Origin: Jeotgalicoccus saudimassiliensis
Lineage (GTDB): Bacteria; Bacillota; Bacilli; Staphylococcales; Salinicoccaceae
Assembly (NCBI RefSeq): GCF_000756715.1
Contig: NZ_CCSE01000001.1
Coordinates: 806,001-870,000 of the forward strand
Length of the DNA stretch: 64,000 nucleotides
Reading direction: 5' to 3'
Shown: positions 1-9,507 of the stretch, in pieces
Layout: each line of letters opens with the position of its first letter
How positions within the stretch are numbered: the stretch's first letter is position 1
Notes under the pieces: model-generated
What the model was told of the DNA's origin: nothing
Databases searched by the model: none
The model's input: only the letters and a program-made list of their open reading frames with translations
Made by a program: the position numbers and the translations under genes

Positions 1-967
1 TCTGAACCCGGAGCATAAAAAGCCGATTCCTGCTTTCCCGGAACACATTGCCATCGTGTCTTCCAGTACAAGTGCAGCTATTAAAGATATGATTACCACT
101 TTATCACGCAGATATCCGCTGGTTAAAGTGACATTATTAAATACATACGTACAGGGCGGACGAAGTCAGGAGAGTGTCCTGACAAACTTAAGCCGTGCGG
201 ACAAGCTTGGTGCGGATACAGTGATTCTCGCACGGGGCGGAGGGTCTATTGAAGATCTCTGGACGTTTAACGAGCTGGAAGTCGCGCTGCAGGTATTTAA
301 TATGAATACACCGGTAATTACCGGTGTCGGCCACGAAACGGACATTACGCTTGTGGATTACGTGAGTGATCTGCGTGCACCGACGCCGACAGCTGCAGCG
401 GAACAGGCAGTGCCGAACATGCGGGATTTACATCTCCGCCTCGGTGAACTCAAGAGGCAGTCCGACAGTCTCTTACTGACTAAAATTGACCGTTCCAAAA
501 AACATCTCGAGAGTTTATCAAACTATTATAAGTTTAAAAATCCGAATTTATTATATACAGAGCAGACGGAAAAACTCAGAGATCTGACTTTGACGCTCGA
601 CAACTATATGTCGATGTCGCTCCGTGAACACCGTTACACGCTCGATAAAACAAAAGCATCACTGTCGTATAACAACCCGGCTCCCCGTATTAAAGATTCA
701 CAGGCGGAGCGGCTGAGAACAGAAGACGAGCTGAAACGCCGCATGAAAGCACTGCTTGGCCAGAAGGCAGAGCGGCTTGCCGGCAATATTAACATGCTGG
801 AATCAGTCAGTCCGGTGCAGATATTAAAAAGAGGCTATTCTTATACGACGTTTAATAATAAAATAGTCACAGAAGCAGAAAACTTAAAAGTTGGCGATAT
901 GATTGAAACTTCATTTAATCGGGGAACAGTCAGCGCGAAAGTGACAGAGGTGAATACAGATGACTAA
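1..967 (+). CDS. xseA: Exodeoxyribonuclease VII large subunit (5'-truncated by window edge)
   Basis: This is the C-terminal part of the large, catalytic subunit of exonuclease VII, which degrades single-stranded DNA from both ends in the cytoplasm. The frame is open from base 2, and residues upstream of the first possible GTG (56) already match the family (the PIPAFPEH stretch leading into the SSSTSAAIKD motif), so the true start lies before the window. The nuclease-domain motifs ARGGGSIEDLW and GVGHETDITLVDYVSDLRAPTPTAAAE are family hallmarks. The stop overlaps xseB by 8 bp, as expected for a translationally coupled two-subunit enzyme. Confidence 0.96.
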   Translation, partial: LNPEHKKPIPAFPEHIAIVSSSTSAAIKDMITTLSRRYPLVKVTLLNTYVQGGRSQESVLTNLSRADKLGADTVILARGGGSIEDLWTFNELEVALQVFNMNTPVITGVGHETDITLVDYVSDLRAPTPTAAAEQAVPNMRDLHLRLGELKRQSDSLLLTKIDRSKKHLESLSNYYKFKNPNLLYTEQTEKLRDLTLTLDNYMSMSLREHRYTLDKTKASLSYNNPAPRIKDSQAERLRTEDELKRRMKALLGQKAERLAGNINMLESVSPVQILKRGYSYTTFNNKIVTEAENLKVGDMIETSFNRGTVSAKVTEVNTDD

Positions 968-1169
968 AAATGATCAGACTTTTGAAATGAAAATGACCAG
1001 ATTGGAAACAATCGTCAAGTCGCTGGACGAAGAGGAAGTATCTCTTGAGAAGTCGCTTGAGCTTTATCAGGAAGGTATTAAACTTTCACAGGAATGCGAC
1101 AACATACTGAAAAATGCAGAGTTAAAAGTTGAAGAACTGAATAAGGACACTGACAGCGATGGAGAATAA
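960..1169 (+). CDS. xseB: Exodeoxyribonuclease VII small subunit
   Basis: This 69-residue acidic, helical protein has the usual size and pattern of XseB (FEMKMTRLETIVKSLDEEEV, then SLELYQEGIKLSQECD). It forms the helical stalk that binds the large subunit. The ATG overlaps the end of xseA, and its own end overlaps the start of ispA by 11 bp, so xseA-xseB-ispA is one tightly coupled transcription unit, the same order as in B. subtilis. Confidence 0.95.
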   Translation: MTKNDQTFEMKMTRLETIVKSLDEEEVSLEKSLELYQEGIKLSQECDNILKNAELKVEELNKDTDSDGE

Positions 1170-2034
1170 CTTATCCGGCATCGCTAAAGTGAGAGCGAAC
1201 ATTCTCAATCACCTGAATACGTATCAGCATTCTGAAACGATTTACAACGCAAGTAAATATTCGATTGAAGCCGGCGGCAAGGGACTGCGTCCTCTGCTTT
1301 TATTTACTGTACTTGAAGCGCTGGGAGAATCTCCTGATAAAGGAATCAGCGCCGCATCCGCAATTGAAATGATTCATACGTATTCGCTTATTCACGACGA
1401 TCTGCCGGCGATGGATAACGATGACTTAAGACGCGGCAAGCCGACGAATCATATCGTCTTCGGTGAAGGTACTGCGATCCTCGCGGGAGATAATCTGCTG
1501 AACGAAAGCTTTAACGTGATTGCAAAAGATAAGGAATTAACTGCAGAAGTGAGAATCAGACTCGTTGAAACCATCTCAACTGCAAGTGGACAGTCGGGCA
1601 TGATCAGCGGACAGATGCTTGATATCGAGGCTGAAAAACGGGCAACAACGCTGGAAGAGCTTGAAACGATTCACGCATATAAAACCGGCGCACTGATAAA
1701 AGCACCGGTAACCGCAGCATGCATTATTGCAGATGCTGCGCAGGAAGTTACCCGCCGGCTTGAGAATTTCAGCGAGGTAATCGGTGTGCTTTTCCAGATA
1801 AAAGATGATATTTTAGACATGGAAGGAAATCCTGAACTGACAGGTAAAAATACAGGCAGTGACGTTAAAAAAGGCAAAGTCACTTATGTAAGCGAACTTG
1901 GACTGGACGGAGCAAAAGGTGCATTAGCTGACAAAGTTGACGAAGCGTACCGTATTCTTGACAGCCTGAATGAATTAATATCGACAGCAGGATTACGTAA
2001 AATCGTTCAGAAGTTTGCTGAAAGAGATCAATGA
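1159..2034 (+). CDS. ispA: Farnesyl diphosphate synthase (geranyltranstransferase)
   Basis: A 291-residue trans-polyprenyl synthase that condenses IPP with DMAPP and GPP to give farnesyl diphosphate. The first aspartate-rich motif, HDDLPAMDNDDLRRGKPT, is at about residues 79-96, and the second, FQIKDDILDMEG, is at about residues 213-224. GGKGLRP near residue 40 is the IPP-binding region. Its place between xseB and dxs links it to MEP-pathway prenyl supply. The shorter-chain IspA assignment rests on similarity and neighbourhood; hepT at 42.8 kb is the separate long-chain enzyme. Confidence 0.94.
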   Translation: MENNLSGIAKVRANILNHLNTYQHSETIYNASKYSIEAGGKGLRPLLLFTVLEALGESPDKGISAASAIEMIHTYSLIHDDLPAMDNDDLRRGKPTNHIVFGEGTAILAGDNLLNESFNVIAKDKELTAEVRIRLVETISTASGQSGMISGQMLDIEAEKRATTLEELETIHAYKTGALIKAPVTAACIIADAAQEVTRRLENFSEVIGVLFQIKDDILDMEGNPELTGKNTGSDVKKGKVTYVSELGLDGAKGALADKVDEAYRILDSLNELISTAGLRKIVQKFAERDQ

Positions 2035-2072
2035 TAATTCATATGTCAGTATGAATTATCATTTTTCTTTTT
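2030..2072 (+). terminator. Rho-independent terminator after ispA
   Basis: A perfect 14-bp stem (2030-2043 with 2050-2063) has a 6-nt loop and is followed by a T-rich tract to 2072. The stem includes the ispA stop codon. It separates xseA-xseB-ispA from dxs, which has a TATAAT at 2092-2097 that may be its own -10 box. Confidence 0.85.
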
Positions 2073-2128
2073 GGTCCGAACATTAAAGTGTTATAATTAT
2101 TATTAGTAAATTTAAAGGTGGTTGCTAT

Positions 2129-4021
2129 ATGAATATATATAGTATTGACGAGCCTGCATTTTTGAAAGACTTAAATGAAAAAGAGCTCGTTCAGCTAGCA
2201 AGTGACGTAAGAGAATTTCTCATCGAGTCATGTGCAGTGACAGGCGGCCACATCGGAGCAAACTTAGGTGTTGTTGAATTGACAATTGCACTTCATAAGT
2301 ACTTTGATTCACCGTCGGATAAACTGATTTTCGATGTAGGGCATCAGGCCTATATACACAAAATATTAACGGGCAGAAGTGCGGATTTCGCTACGCTCAG
2401 ACAATATAAAGGGTTATGCGGATTTCCTAAAATGCGTGAAAGCGAACACGATGTATGGGAAGCGGGTCATTCATCTACGTCTCTTTCAGCAGCTATGGGG
2501 TTTGCAAAAGCACGCGATATCAAAGGTGAAAAAAATCACGTTGTACCGATTATCGGAGACGGCGCGTTAACCGGCGGTATGGCGCTTGAAGCATTAAACC
2601 ATATCGGCAGTGACAAAACGAACATGACGATTATTTTAAACGATAATGAAATGAGTATCGCTCCGAATGTCGGTGCGCTGCACAACATGCTCGGGCGCAT
2701 GAGAACAAACACGCAGTACAACAAATTTAAACACGGTGCCGAAGAGTTTATCGAACGTCTGCCGCAGGTCGGCACGACGCTCCGGGACCTTGCAGACCGT
2801 TTTAAAGACAGCACAAAATATATGTTTGTCGACGGCATCTTCTTTGAAGAGCTCGGCATTAAATATATCGGTCCGGTGGACGGGCACAATTTCGAAGACC
2901 TCGGTGCTGCAATTAAAACATCGAAGGAATATGACGGACCGGTTATTATCCATGTAATTACAAAAAAAGGTAAGGGATATCATCCGGCAGAACACGATAA
3001 GCTTGGTATCTGGCACGGTCTCGGACCGTATAAGATTGAAACGGGAGAAGTGCTCGGTACGAAGAAGACCGAATCATGGAGTGCATTTATGTCGAATACT
3101 GTACTCGACCGTGCACATAAAGATGAATCGATCGTTGCAATGACACCGGCTATGCCGGTCGGCAGCAAGCTGACAAAGTTCCAGAACGAACTGCCGGAGC
3201 GTTTCTTTGATACGGGCATTGCTGAACAGCACGCTGTAACGATGGCTGCGGGAATGGCAGCTGCAGGAATGAAACCTTATCTTGCAATCTATTCGACGTT
3301 CCTACAGCGCGGTTACGATCAGCTGCTGCACGATGTCGACAGACAGAACCTCGACGTCCTGCTCGGAATTGACCGCAGCGGTCTTGTCGGGGCAGACGGT
3401 GAAACACACCAGGGTGTATTCGACTTAAGCTTTATTGCACCGCTGCCGAACATCACTTTAATGATGCCAAGAGACGAAAAGGAAGCTGAAATGATGATCG
3501 ATCTGTCGTTTAGTACTCCGGGCCCGATGGCCATCCGTTATCCTAGAGGCAACGTGCACGGCATCGATATGAACGAAGACCGCGGGCCGCTTGAAATCGG
3601 TACGTGGGAAGTACTCCGTGAAGGGACGGATGCAGCGCTCGTTTCATACGGTCCGACACTGCAGACTGTTATGGAAGCAGCAGACAAATTAAGTGCAGAA
3701 GGCATCGAAGTTAAAGTGATCAACGCGCGCTTCATTAAACCGCTCGATAACGCTATGCTCGATACGCTCGGTGAGAGCGGTGTTCCTGTCTTCGTCATTG
3801 AAGAAGCGATGCTGACAGGCGGTCTCGGCAGCATGATTTCATCTTATATGCACGACAAAATGTATACGAATAAAATGCAGCGTCTCGGCATCGATAATGA
3901 GTATATCGAACACGGTGATGTGAATCTGCTGCTCCGTGATATCGGCATTACAGCGGAAAACATCGCCGGGCGTACGAAACAGCTGACAGGGGAAACGCAT
4001 GAAAAAAATACGAATCGATGA
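2129..4021 (+). CDS. dxs: 1-deoxy-D-xylulose-5-phosphate synthase
   Basis: This 630-residue thiamine-diphosphate enzyme condenses pyruvate and glyceraldehyde-3-phosphate, the first step of the MEP isoprenoid pathway. Visible signatures are [16 protein letters not shown], the ThDP motif starting at GDGALTGG and ending at ILNDNEMSI, and the transketolase segment with [25 protein letters not shown] precedes the ATG by a suitable distance, and a TATAAT lies at 2092-2097. The C-terminus overlaps the next gene by 23 bp. S. aureus uses the mevalonate route, so this gene helps place the organism outside Staphylococcus. Confidence 0.97.
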   Translation: MNIYSIDEPAFLKDLNEKELVQLASDVREFLIESCAVTGGHIGANLGVVELTIALHKYFDSPSDKLIFDVGHQAYIHKILTGRSADFATLRQYKGLCGFPKMRESEHDVWEAGHSSTSLSAAMGFAKARDIKGEKNHVVPIIGDGALTGGMALEALNHIGSDKTNMTIILNDNEMSIAPNVGALHNMLGRMRTNTQYNKFKHGAEEFIERLPQVGTTLRDLADRFKDSTKYMFVDGIFFEELGIKYIGPVDGHNFEDLGAAIKTSKEYDGPVIIHVITKKGKGYHPAEHDKLGIWHGLGPYKIETGEVLGTKKTESWSAFMSNTVLDRAHKDESIVAMTPAMPVGSKLTKFQNELPERFFDTGIAEQHAVTMAAGMAAAGMKPYLAIYSTFLQRGYDQLLHDVDRQNLDVLLGIDRSGLVGADGETHQGVFDLSFIAPLPNITLMMPRDEKEAEMMIDLSFSTPGPMAIRYPRGNVHGIDMNEDRGPLEIGTWEVLREGTDAALVSYGPTLQTVMEAADKLSAEGIEVKVINARFIKPLDNAMLDTLGESGVPVFVIEEAMLTGGLGSMISSYMHDKMYTNKMQRLGIDNEYIEHGDVNLLLRDIGITAENIAGRTKQLTGETHEKNTNR

Positions 4022-4784
4022 GTATATTTTTGAACATTTCAATGTCGGTTCACTCGATGTCATCCAAAAGCTGATCATGGCCGGAAAAGTATTGAATAAT
4101 AACGAACCGGTCTATAAAGCTTCGGATAAAATAGCGCCGGACAAAGCGAACGTCAGATTTAAAAACGTGAAGCAGTTCGTTTCAAGAGGCGGTTTAAAAC
4201 TGAAACATGCCATCGATCATTTCGGACTGGATTTAAATGACAGAGTCATGCTCGATATCGGTTCGTCGACAGGCGGGTTCACTGACTGTGCACTGCAGCA
4301 CGGTGCGAAATATGTCTATGCCGTCGATGTCGGTACGAACCAGCTCGCTTATCAGCTCCGTATCGATGAGCGTGTCTGTGTGATGGAGCAGACGAATTTT
4401 AAAGATACGGTAATTGAAAACTTCAATCCTGTGCCGGAAGTTATTTCAATCGATGTCTCGTTTACATCGATCGTTCCGATTCTGAGACATATTAAGTCTC
4501 TGTTTTCCGACACGGTGGAAATCGCCGCTTTAATTAAGCCGCAGTTTGAAAGTTACCTTGAAGAACGTGAGGAGAGCGGCATTATTACGAACCTCGATAC
4601 ACATACACATGTCATCGAACGCGTACTGAAAGAATGCTCTGCACTCGGCCTTAATTCAGCCGGCATCGAACGTTCTCCGATTACCGGAACAAAAGGCAAT
4701 GTAGAATATTTATTCTATCTGACACCTGCCGAAACTGAATATGCAATAACAGACAAAGACATCAAAACCGTCGTGTACGGCTGA
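3999..4784 (+). CDS. yqxC: TlyA/YqxC-family S4-domain rRNA methyltransferase
   Basis: A 261-residue protein with an N-terminal S4 RNA-binding domain ([20 protein letters not shown] through [15 protein letters not shown]) and a C-terminal Rossmann SAM-dependent methyltransferase domain ([20 protein letters not shown]). Homologues 2'-O-methylate ribose in rRNA, or are annotated as hemolysin A for historical reasons. The start inside the dxs end is supported by a GGGGAAA box just upstream. The dxs-yqxC-argR-recN order is conserved across Bacillales. The substrate nucleotide cannot be told from sequence. Confidence 0.9.
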   Translation: MKKIRIDEYIFEHFNVGSLDVIQKLIMAGKVLNNNEPVYKASDKIAPDKANVRFKNVKQFVSRGGLKLKHAIDHFGLDLNDRVMLDIGSSTGGFTDCALQHGAKYVYAVDVGTNQLAYQLRIDERVCVMEQTNFKDTVIENFNPVPEVISIDVSFTSIVPILRHIKSLFSDTVEIAALIKPQFESYLEEREESGIITNLDTHTHVIERVLKECSALGLNSAGIERSPITGTKGNVEYLFYLTPAETEYAITDKDIKTVVYG

Positions 4785-4798
4785 TGTCTTTGTTTTTG
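4753..4798 (+). terminator. Rho-independent terminator overlapping the end of yqxC
   Basis: A perfect 12-bp stem (4753-4764 with 4782-4793) is followed by TTTTT. The left arm lies in the last codons of yqxC and the right arm begins at the stop codon. Confidence 0.85.
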
Positions 4799-4825
4799 CT
4801 ATGCATTTGGAACACCTTATGATAG

Positions 4826-4846
4826 TATAATGAATAAATATTCAAT
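4826..4846 (+). promoter_or_regulatory. argR -10 box and candidate ARG box (autoregulation)
   Basis: TATAAT at 4826-4831 runs directly into ATGAATAAATATTCAAT (4830-4846), which agrees closely with the Bacillus/Staphylococcus ARG box (a TGAATA-type half site facing a TATTCA-type half site). No convincing -35 hexamer sits at 16-18 bp. Placement across the -10/+1 region suggests that ArgR represses its own gene. The match is seen directly; the regulation is inferred. Confidence 0.65.
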
Positions 4847-4872
4847 AATTCATTTATAAAGGGGGGATTTTA

Positions 4873-5325
4873 ATGTCTAATAAATCAATCAGACAAATTA
4901 AAATCAGGGAAATCATTACGAACAACCGCATCGAAACACAAGAAGAGCTTGTCGATAAACTTATCGAGCACAAGTTTAATGTGACTCAGGCTACAGTATC
5001 AAGAGACATAAAAGAGCTGCAGCTGATTAAAGTACCTTCACCGGGCGGGGAATACGTTTACAGTATGCCAAAAGACAGGCAGTATCATCCGCTCGAGAAA
5101 CTCGGCCGCTATCTGATGGACAGTTTTGTAAAACTGGACTTCACAGGTAATCTTCTCGTTTTAAAAACACTGCCTGGTAACGCACAATCTATCGGTGCGA
5201 TAATCGACCAGCTGGAGTGGGAAGAAGTTATCGGAACTATTTGCGGAGATGACACATGTCTCTTAATCTGCCGTGATGAAGAATCACAGCAGTTAATTAA
5301 GGATCGTATTTTTAATCTTATTTAA
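4873..5325 (+). CDS. argR: Arginine repressor ArgR/AhrC
   Basis: A 150-residue transcription factor with an N-terminal winged helix ([20 protein letters not shown], recognition segment [18 protein letters not shown]) and a C-terminal arginine-binding oligomerisation domain ([31 protein letters not shown]). It is a hexameric arginine-responsive repressor of arginine synthesis and activator of catabolism. A strong AGGGGGG ribosome site precedes the ATG. It sits between yqxC and recN as in B. subtilis ahrC. Confidence 0.95.
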   Translation: MSNKSIRQIKIREIITNNRIETQEELVDKLIEHKFNVTQATVSRDIKELQLIKVPSPGGEYVYSMPKDRQYHPLEKLGRYLMDSFVKLDFTGNLLVLKTLPGNAQSIGAIIDQLEWEEVIGTICGDDTCLLICRDEESQQLIKDRIFNLI

Positions 5326-5339
5326 CCGGGGTGTTTAAT

Positions 5340-7004
5340 GTGCTGCTCAGATTAAGCGTGCAGAATTTTGCCGTACTTGAAAATGTTGAACTGGATTTCT
5401 CCAGAGGAATGACCGTTTTTACCGGCGAATCAGGTGCCGGTAAGTCGAAGATTATCGAAGCAGTCAGTTACCTTGAAGGCCGCCGTGCTTCTGCAGACGA
5501 CATCCGTTACGGAAGCAGCGGTGCTGTCATTGAAGGTGTCTTTGACTTTCCTGAGAGTGACAAGCTAAGCAGTATGCTGAAGTCACTCGGTATTGAAGAA
5601 GACGAGTTGTATATCGTGAGACGCGAAGTCATGGCGAGCAGCAAAAGTCTGATTAAAATTAACAATCAGATGGTCACGCTGAATAACTTAAAACAGATTA
5701 TGGCGCTGGTACTGTCAATTCACTCCCAGTCTTCGCAAACCGAAGTGCTGCAAAAGAGCGAACAGATCGAATACCTGGACCGCTATATCGGTCTCGGCAA
5801 AGAAAATATTTTTACAGATTACCGGAAACATTACGAAGCATATCAGCAGGTTAAAGAACGGATTGAAGAGCTCGAGTATAAAGACCGCAACCGTCTGACG
5901 CAGCTGGAGCTGTTAAAAATGCAGCATGCCGAACTTTCTGCGCTCGAGCTGAAAGAAGATGAAGAGGAAGAGCTTGAAAACGAGCTTGAGTTTTTATCCA
6001 ATTACGAAAATATTCACGGCGCTCTCAGTCAGATTAAGTCACTGCTCGTCAGTGAATATCCTCCGCAGGGCATGCTGTACGATATTAATCAGTCGCTCGA
6101 TACCGTGACAAAGTTCGACGAATCCTATACATCTTATAAAGATACACTGATGGATGCATATTATCTCTTAACGGAACTGAATTCGCATGTGACAAACGAC
6201 CTGTCCTCAATCGACTATGATGCGGAGCGGCTGAATTCAATTCAGTCTCGTTTAAATCAGTTTAACCAGATGAAACGCAAGTTTACGAAAACTTACCCGG
6301 GTCTGCTCGAATTCCAGCAGGAGCTGCAGGAGGATATCGACGATCTTGAAAATATTTCGCAGTCGTTTACGAGACTGGAAGAAGAACAGAAGGAACTCTA
6401 TTTAAAAATGGAGCAGTCCGCACAAAAACTGCATAAGTACAGAGCGGAGCGCAAGCATTTCCTTGAGAGCAAGCTGCGCCGTGAACTGAATGAGCTCGAA
6501 ATGCCGAACGTGCAGTTTGAAATCAGTCTGAAAGAATCACATTTTAATCCGCTCGGTTTCACCGACGTTGAGTTTTTAATCGCTACAAATAAAGGCGAAC
6601 CGTTAAAACCGCTGAACAAAATTGCTTCCGGCGGGGAAGTTTCACGCGTCAGCCTGGCACTCCGGACAATTTTCTCGGAGTTTGACAGCGACTCGCTGAT
6701 TATTTTTGATGAGATCGATACCGGTGTCAGCGGTCAGGTTGCTGCACGCATGGTCGAGAAAATGAAATTGTTATCAAAACAGCGCCAGGTGCTGGCTATT
6801 TCACATCTGCCACAGGCAGCAGCAACTGCAGATCATCTGCTGCACGTCGAAAAGAATACTGACGGAGAACGCACGCATTCAACGGCAGGATATCTTAAAT
6901 ACGAAGATAAAATCGAAGAGATTGCACGCATGATCAGCGGCTCGAAAATTACTGAAGCCGCAAGGTTAAATGCCGCGGAATTACTAAAATCCAGTGAAGA
7001 TTAA
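5340..7004 (+). CDS. recN: DNA repair protein RecN
   Basis: A 554-residue SMC-like ATPase acting early in double-strand break repair. The Walker A motif GESGAGKS is at residues 29-36, a long coiled coil fills the middle, and the ABC signature ASGGEVSRVSLALR and Walker B LIIFDEIDTGVSG follow near the C-terminus. An in-frame GTG at 5331 lies within its own ribosome site (GGGGTG), whereas GTG 5340 has proper spacing and gives the normal RecN start MLLRLSVQNFAVLE, so 5340 is preferred. In B. subtilis spoIVB and spo0A follow; here they are absent. Confidence 0.95.
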   Translation: MLLRLSVQNFAVLENVELDFSRGMTVFTGESGAGKSKIIEAVSYLEGRRASADDIRYGSSGAVIEGVFDFPESDKLSSMLKSLGIEEDELYIVRREVMASSKSLIKINNQMVTLNNLKQIMALVLSIHSQSSQTEVLQKSEQIEYLDRYIGLGKENIFTDYRKHYEAYQQVKERIEELEYKDRNRLTQLELLKMQHAELSALELKEDEEEELENELEFLSNYENIHGALSQIKSLLVSEYPPQGMLYDINQSLDTVTKFDESYTSYKDTLMDAYYLLTELNSHVTNDLSSIDYDAERLNSIQSRLNQFNQMKRKFTKTYPGLLEFQQELQEDIDDLENISQSFTRLEEEQKELYLKMEQSAQKLHKYRAERKHFLESKLRRELNELEMPNVQFEISLKESHFNPLGFTDVEFLIATNKGEPLKPLNKIASGGEVSRVSLALRTIFSEFDSDSLIIFDEIDTGVSGQVAARMVEKMKLLSKQRQVLAISHLPQAAATADHLLHVEKNTDGERTHSTAGYLKYEDKIEEIARMISGSKITEAARLNAAELLKSSED

Positions 7005-7026
7005 TTAATCTTCACCGGATTTTTTT
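6989..7026 (+). terminator. Rho-independent terminator of recN
   Basis: A 12-bp stem with one mismatch (6989-7000 with 7007-7018) has an AT-rich loop, is followed by seven T residues, and spans the stops of the two convergent genes. Confidence 0.75.
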
Positions 7027-7262
7027 GTCTGTTTCATGAAACGTTCCTGTGCACGTTTGTTTTTACGCTCGCGGTAGAGGAGATATCCTCCGATAAACCA
7101 AATACCAAGTGCCGTCATAATAAGACCGGCGAAGAACTGCAGTGCAGTGTATGTAAACGGATCGATAACGATACCGAATATGCTGTCCCGCATCAGTTTA
7201 ATTCCAACTCCCGCAATAATGCCGGGAATGACGAGTATAATTAAGGCGATTATTTTCATCAT
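7005..7262 (-). CDS. yqzF: DUF2627 (YqzF-like) small membrane protein
   Basis: An 85-residue protein with two hydrophobic segments (IIALIILVIPGIIAGVGIKL, and FFAGLIMTALGIWFIGGYLL) and a basic, charged tail. The IPGIIAGVGIKLMRDSIFGI pattern matches DUF2627, whose B. subtilis member lies next to the bkd locus, as here. The start at 7262 is chosen because AGGAGA precedes it by 7 nt; the longer frame from 7283 would put the ribosome site inside the gene. A TATAAT for this strand lies at 7294-7299. The function is unknown. Confidence 0.75.
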   Translation of the reverse strand: MMKIIALIILVIPGIIAGVGIKLMRDSIFGIVIDPFTYTALQFFAGLIMTALGIWFIGGYLLYRERKNKRAQERFMKQTKKSGED

Positions 7263-7500
7263 AAGTAATTCTCCTAAAATCATTTCTAAATGTATTATAC
7301 ATCAAACTGTAGAAAGTAAAATTTATAATTTATGAAACATCTATGAAATAACGTATTGAAATATTCTCAATACTTAAACATTTTTAATACGCTTTTCTTT
7401 TACTAAAATTAATTGTATGATTTTTGTAAGGGCTTTCAAAAGGGGTTCTGCAAATGTATTTTCACGAAATATTGTATAATAATTCCGGGGAGGCGAATTC

Positions 7501-8406
7501 ATGAATTTTGATGAAACATTAAAAATAAATTCCAGCACAAGAGCATCAATAGCACTCGTCAAAGCAGCCTCAGAAGATCTGCTTGAACTGGTCACGGAGA
7601 CTGCAGGGGAACTCGGTATAATATGGCACCTGTTCGACGATGAACAGACGCTTAAAGAAATGTTCAGCGAATTAAACCATGATTATAAATTACATAACAT
7701 CACGATTCACCACAGTACGGATGATACCGGCGCAGCACAGCAGGCCGGACGTTTTATTGCAGACGGCGGAGCGGATGTACTGATGAAAGGGCTCATTTCG
7801 ACAGGTGTCATTTTAAAAGCAGTTTTGAACAAAGAACTTAAACTTTTAGATCAGGAACTGCTCTCTCACGTTGCACTGTTCAGCATGCCTAATTACCATA
7901 AACCGGTAATCATCAGCGACGCAGCGATGAATATCGATCCGGATACAGAAACTAAAATTAAAATAATAGAAAACGCAGTTACCGCATCACACAGGCTCGG
8001 AATTGAAAAACCAAAAGTTGCACTGCTTTCTGCGGTGGAAAAATTGAATGAAAAAATAGCTTCTACCGTCACAAATGATACAATAGTATCAGGTCATAAA
8101 TTTGATAATGCAATTATCGACGGACCGATGCAGTATGATCTTGCAATGTCAAAATCAGCTGCAGCAATTAAAGGCTACACTTCAGAAGTAGCGGGGGATG
8201 CCGATATACTTATTATGCCGCACATCGATGCAGGCAATATACTGTATAAAGCACTCGTTACGACTGCCGGCGGCCACGTGGCCGGTATGATTACGGGACT
8301 TAAAGTACCGTTCGTACTGACTTCACGTGCTGATTCAAAAGAAGAAAAGTATAATTCAATTAAATTGGCAATTAAAATGATGGAACACAACCAGGAGGAT
8401 GTTTAA
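7501..8406 (+). CDS. ptb: Phosphate butyryltransferase
   Basis: A 301-residue acyltransferase of the Pta/Ptb family that interconverts (branched) acyl-CoA and acyl phosphate. Family features include [20 protein letters not shown] and the C-terminal [19 protein letters not shown] segment. It opens the bkd cluster behind a strong GGGGAGG site. The 217-bp space upstream holds a TATAAT at 7475-7480 with no good -35 and a short dyad ATTTTC-A-CGAAAT (7460-7472); neither a sigma-54 promoter nor a bkdR gene is seen. Paired with buk, it links branched acyl-CoA to ATP formation or fatty-acid scavenging. Confidence 0.93.
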   Translation: MNFDETLKINSSTRASIALVKAASEDLLELVTETAGELGIIWHLFDDEQTLKEMFSELNHDYKLHNITIHHSTDDTGAAQQAGRFIADGGADVLMKGLISTGVILKAVLNKELKLLDQELLSHVALFSMPNYHKPVIISDAAMNIDPDTETKIKIIENAVTASHRLGIEKPKVALLSAVEKLNEKIASTVTNDTIVSGHKFDNAIIDGPMQYDLAMSKSAAAIKGYTSEVAGDADILIMPHIDAGNILYKALVTTAGGHVAGMITGLKVPFVLTSRADSKEEKYNSIKLAIKMMEHNQEDV

Positions 8407-8407
8407 T

Positions 8408-9505
8408 ATGATTTTTACTGAAATGGAACAGGGCGATTACGAACAATTGGTATTTTGTCAGGATAAAGCAAGCGGACTTAAAGCAATCATTTGTATCCAC
8501 GATACTACACTCGGACCGGCACTCGGCGGAATCAGATTCTGGAACTACGAACGTGAAGAAGATGCAATTACAGACGTGCTCCGTCTCGCTAAAGGAATGA
8601 CATACAAAAATGCAGCTGCAGGACTTAACCTCGGCGGCGGTAAAGCAGTCGTTATCGGCGATGCTTCAAAAGACAAATCGGAAGCATTCTTCCGTTCACT
8701 CGGGCGTTACATCAACAACCTCGGCGGCCGTTATATCGCAGCTGAAGACGTTGGCACAACAGTTGAGGACATGGATTTCATTTACCAGGAAACTGATTAC
8801 GTCTGCGGTGTCAGCGAAGCATACGGCTCAAGCGGTAACCCGAGCCCGTTCACGGCTCTCGGATTATTCGTTGCAACGCAGCGGACTGCTAAAGAAGCAT
8901 TCGGCAGTGACGACCTGACAGGTAAAACAGTTTCTGTGCAGGGTGTCGGCAACGTCGCTTACAGTCTCTGTAAACACCTGCATGAAGCAGGCGCGAAATT
9001 AATTGTTACTGATATTAACGAAAGAGCTGTACAGCGTGCAGTGGATGACTTCGGTGCTGAAGCTGTCGGTCTCGATGATATTTACAGCGTTGAAGCTGAT
9101 ATCTTTGCACCATGTGCACTCGGCGGAATTTTAAATGACGAAACTATTCCCGAGCTGAAAGTTAAAGCAATCTGCGGAAGTGCGAACAACCAGTTACTGG
9201 ACATTGAAAAACACGGGAAGATGCTGCAGGATGCAGGTATCGTTTACGCACCGGACTATGTAGTAAACTCAGGCGGGGTAATTAACGTTGCAGACGAACT
9301 TGAAGGGTACAACAAAGAACGTGCCACTGCGAAAGTCAAAGACGTTTACAACCAGATAGACAAGATCTTTACGATTGCAAAAGAAGAGAACATTTCACCG
9401 CAGCATGCAGCGGATCACCTGGCTGAAGCCCGTATTAAAGCAATCCAGAACGTGAAGAGCGTGTACACTCAAACTGATAAAAACATCCTTTCCGGAAGAA
9501 AATAG
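8408..9505 (+). CDS. bcd: Leucine (branched-chain amino acid) dehydrogenase
   Basis: A 365-residue Glu/Leu/Phe/Val dehydrogenase that deaminates leucine, isoleucine and valine to 2-oxo acids with NAD. The substrate-binding segment [11 protein letters not shown] and the catalytic-lysine stretch [17 protein letters not shown] are intact, and the Rossmann motif [11 protein letters not shown] follows in the second half. The ATG at 8408 is preferred over 8399 because AGGAGG (8393-8398) directly abuts the upstream ATG but sits 9 nt before this one. Its oxo-acid products feed the dehydrogenase complex encoded downstream. Confidence 0.93.
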   Translation: MIFTEMEQGDYEQLVFCQDKASGLKAIICIHDTTLGPALGGIRFWNYEREEDAITDVLRLAKGMTYKNAAAGLNLGGGKAVVIGDASKDKSEAFFRSLGRYINNLGGRYIAAEDVGTTVEDMDFIYQETDYVCGVSEAYGSSGNPSPFTALGLFVATQRTAKEAFGSDDLTGKTVSVQGVGNVAYSLCKHLHEAGAKLIVTDINERAVQRAVDDFGAEAVGLDDIYSVEADIFAPCALGGILNDETIPELKVKAICGSANNQLLDIEKHGKMLQDAGIVYAPDYVVNSGGVINVADELEGYNKERATAKVKDVYNQIDKIFTIAKEENISPQHAADHLAEARIKAIQNVKSVYTQTDKNILSGRK

Positions 9506-9507
9506 TA

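Noticed and set aside
7440-7500. CodY box or sigma-54 promoter before ptb
   Set aside because: The dyad differs in length from the CodY consensus, and no -24/-12 pair is present; kept only as a remark in the ptb entry and the bkd finding.
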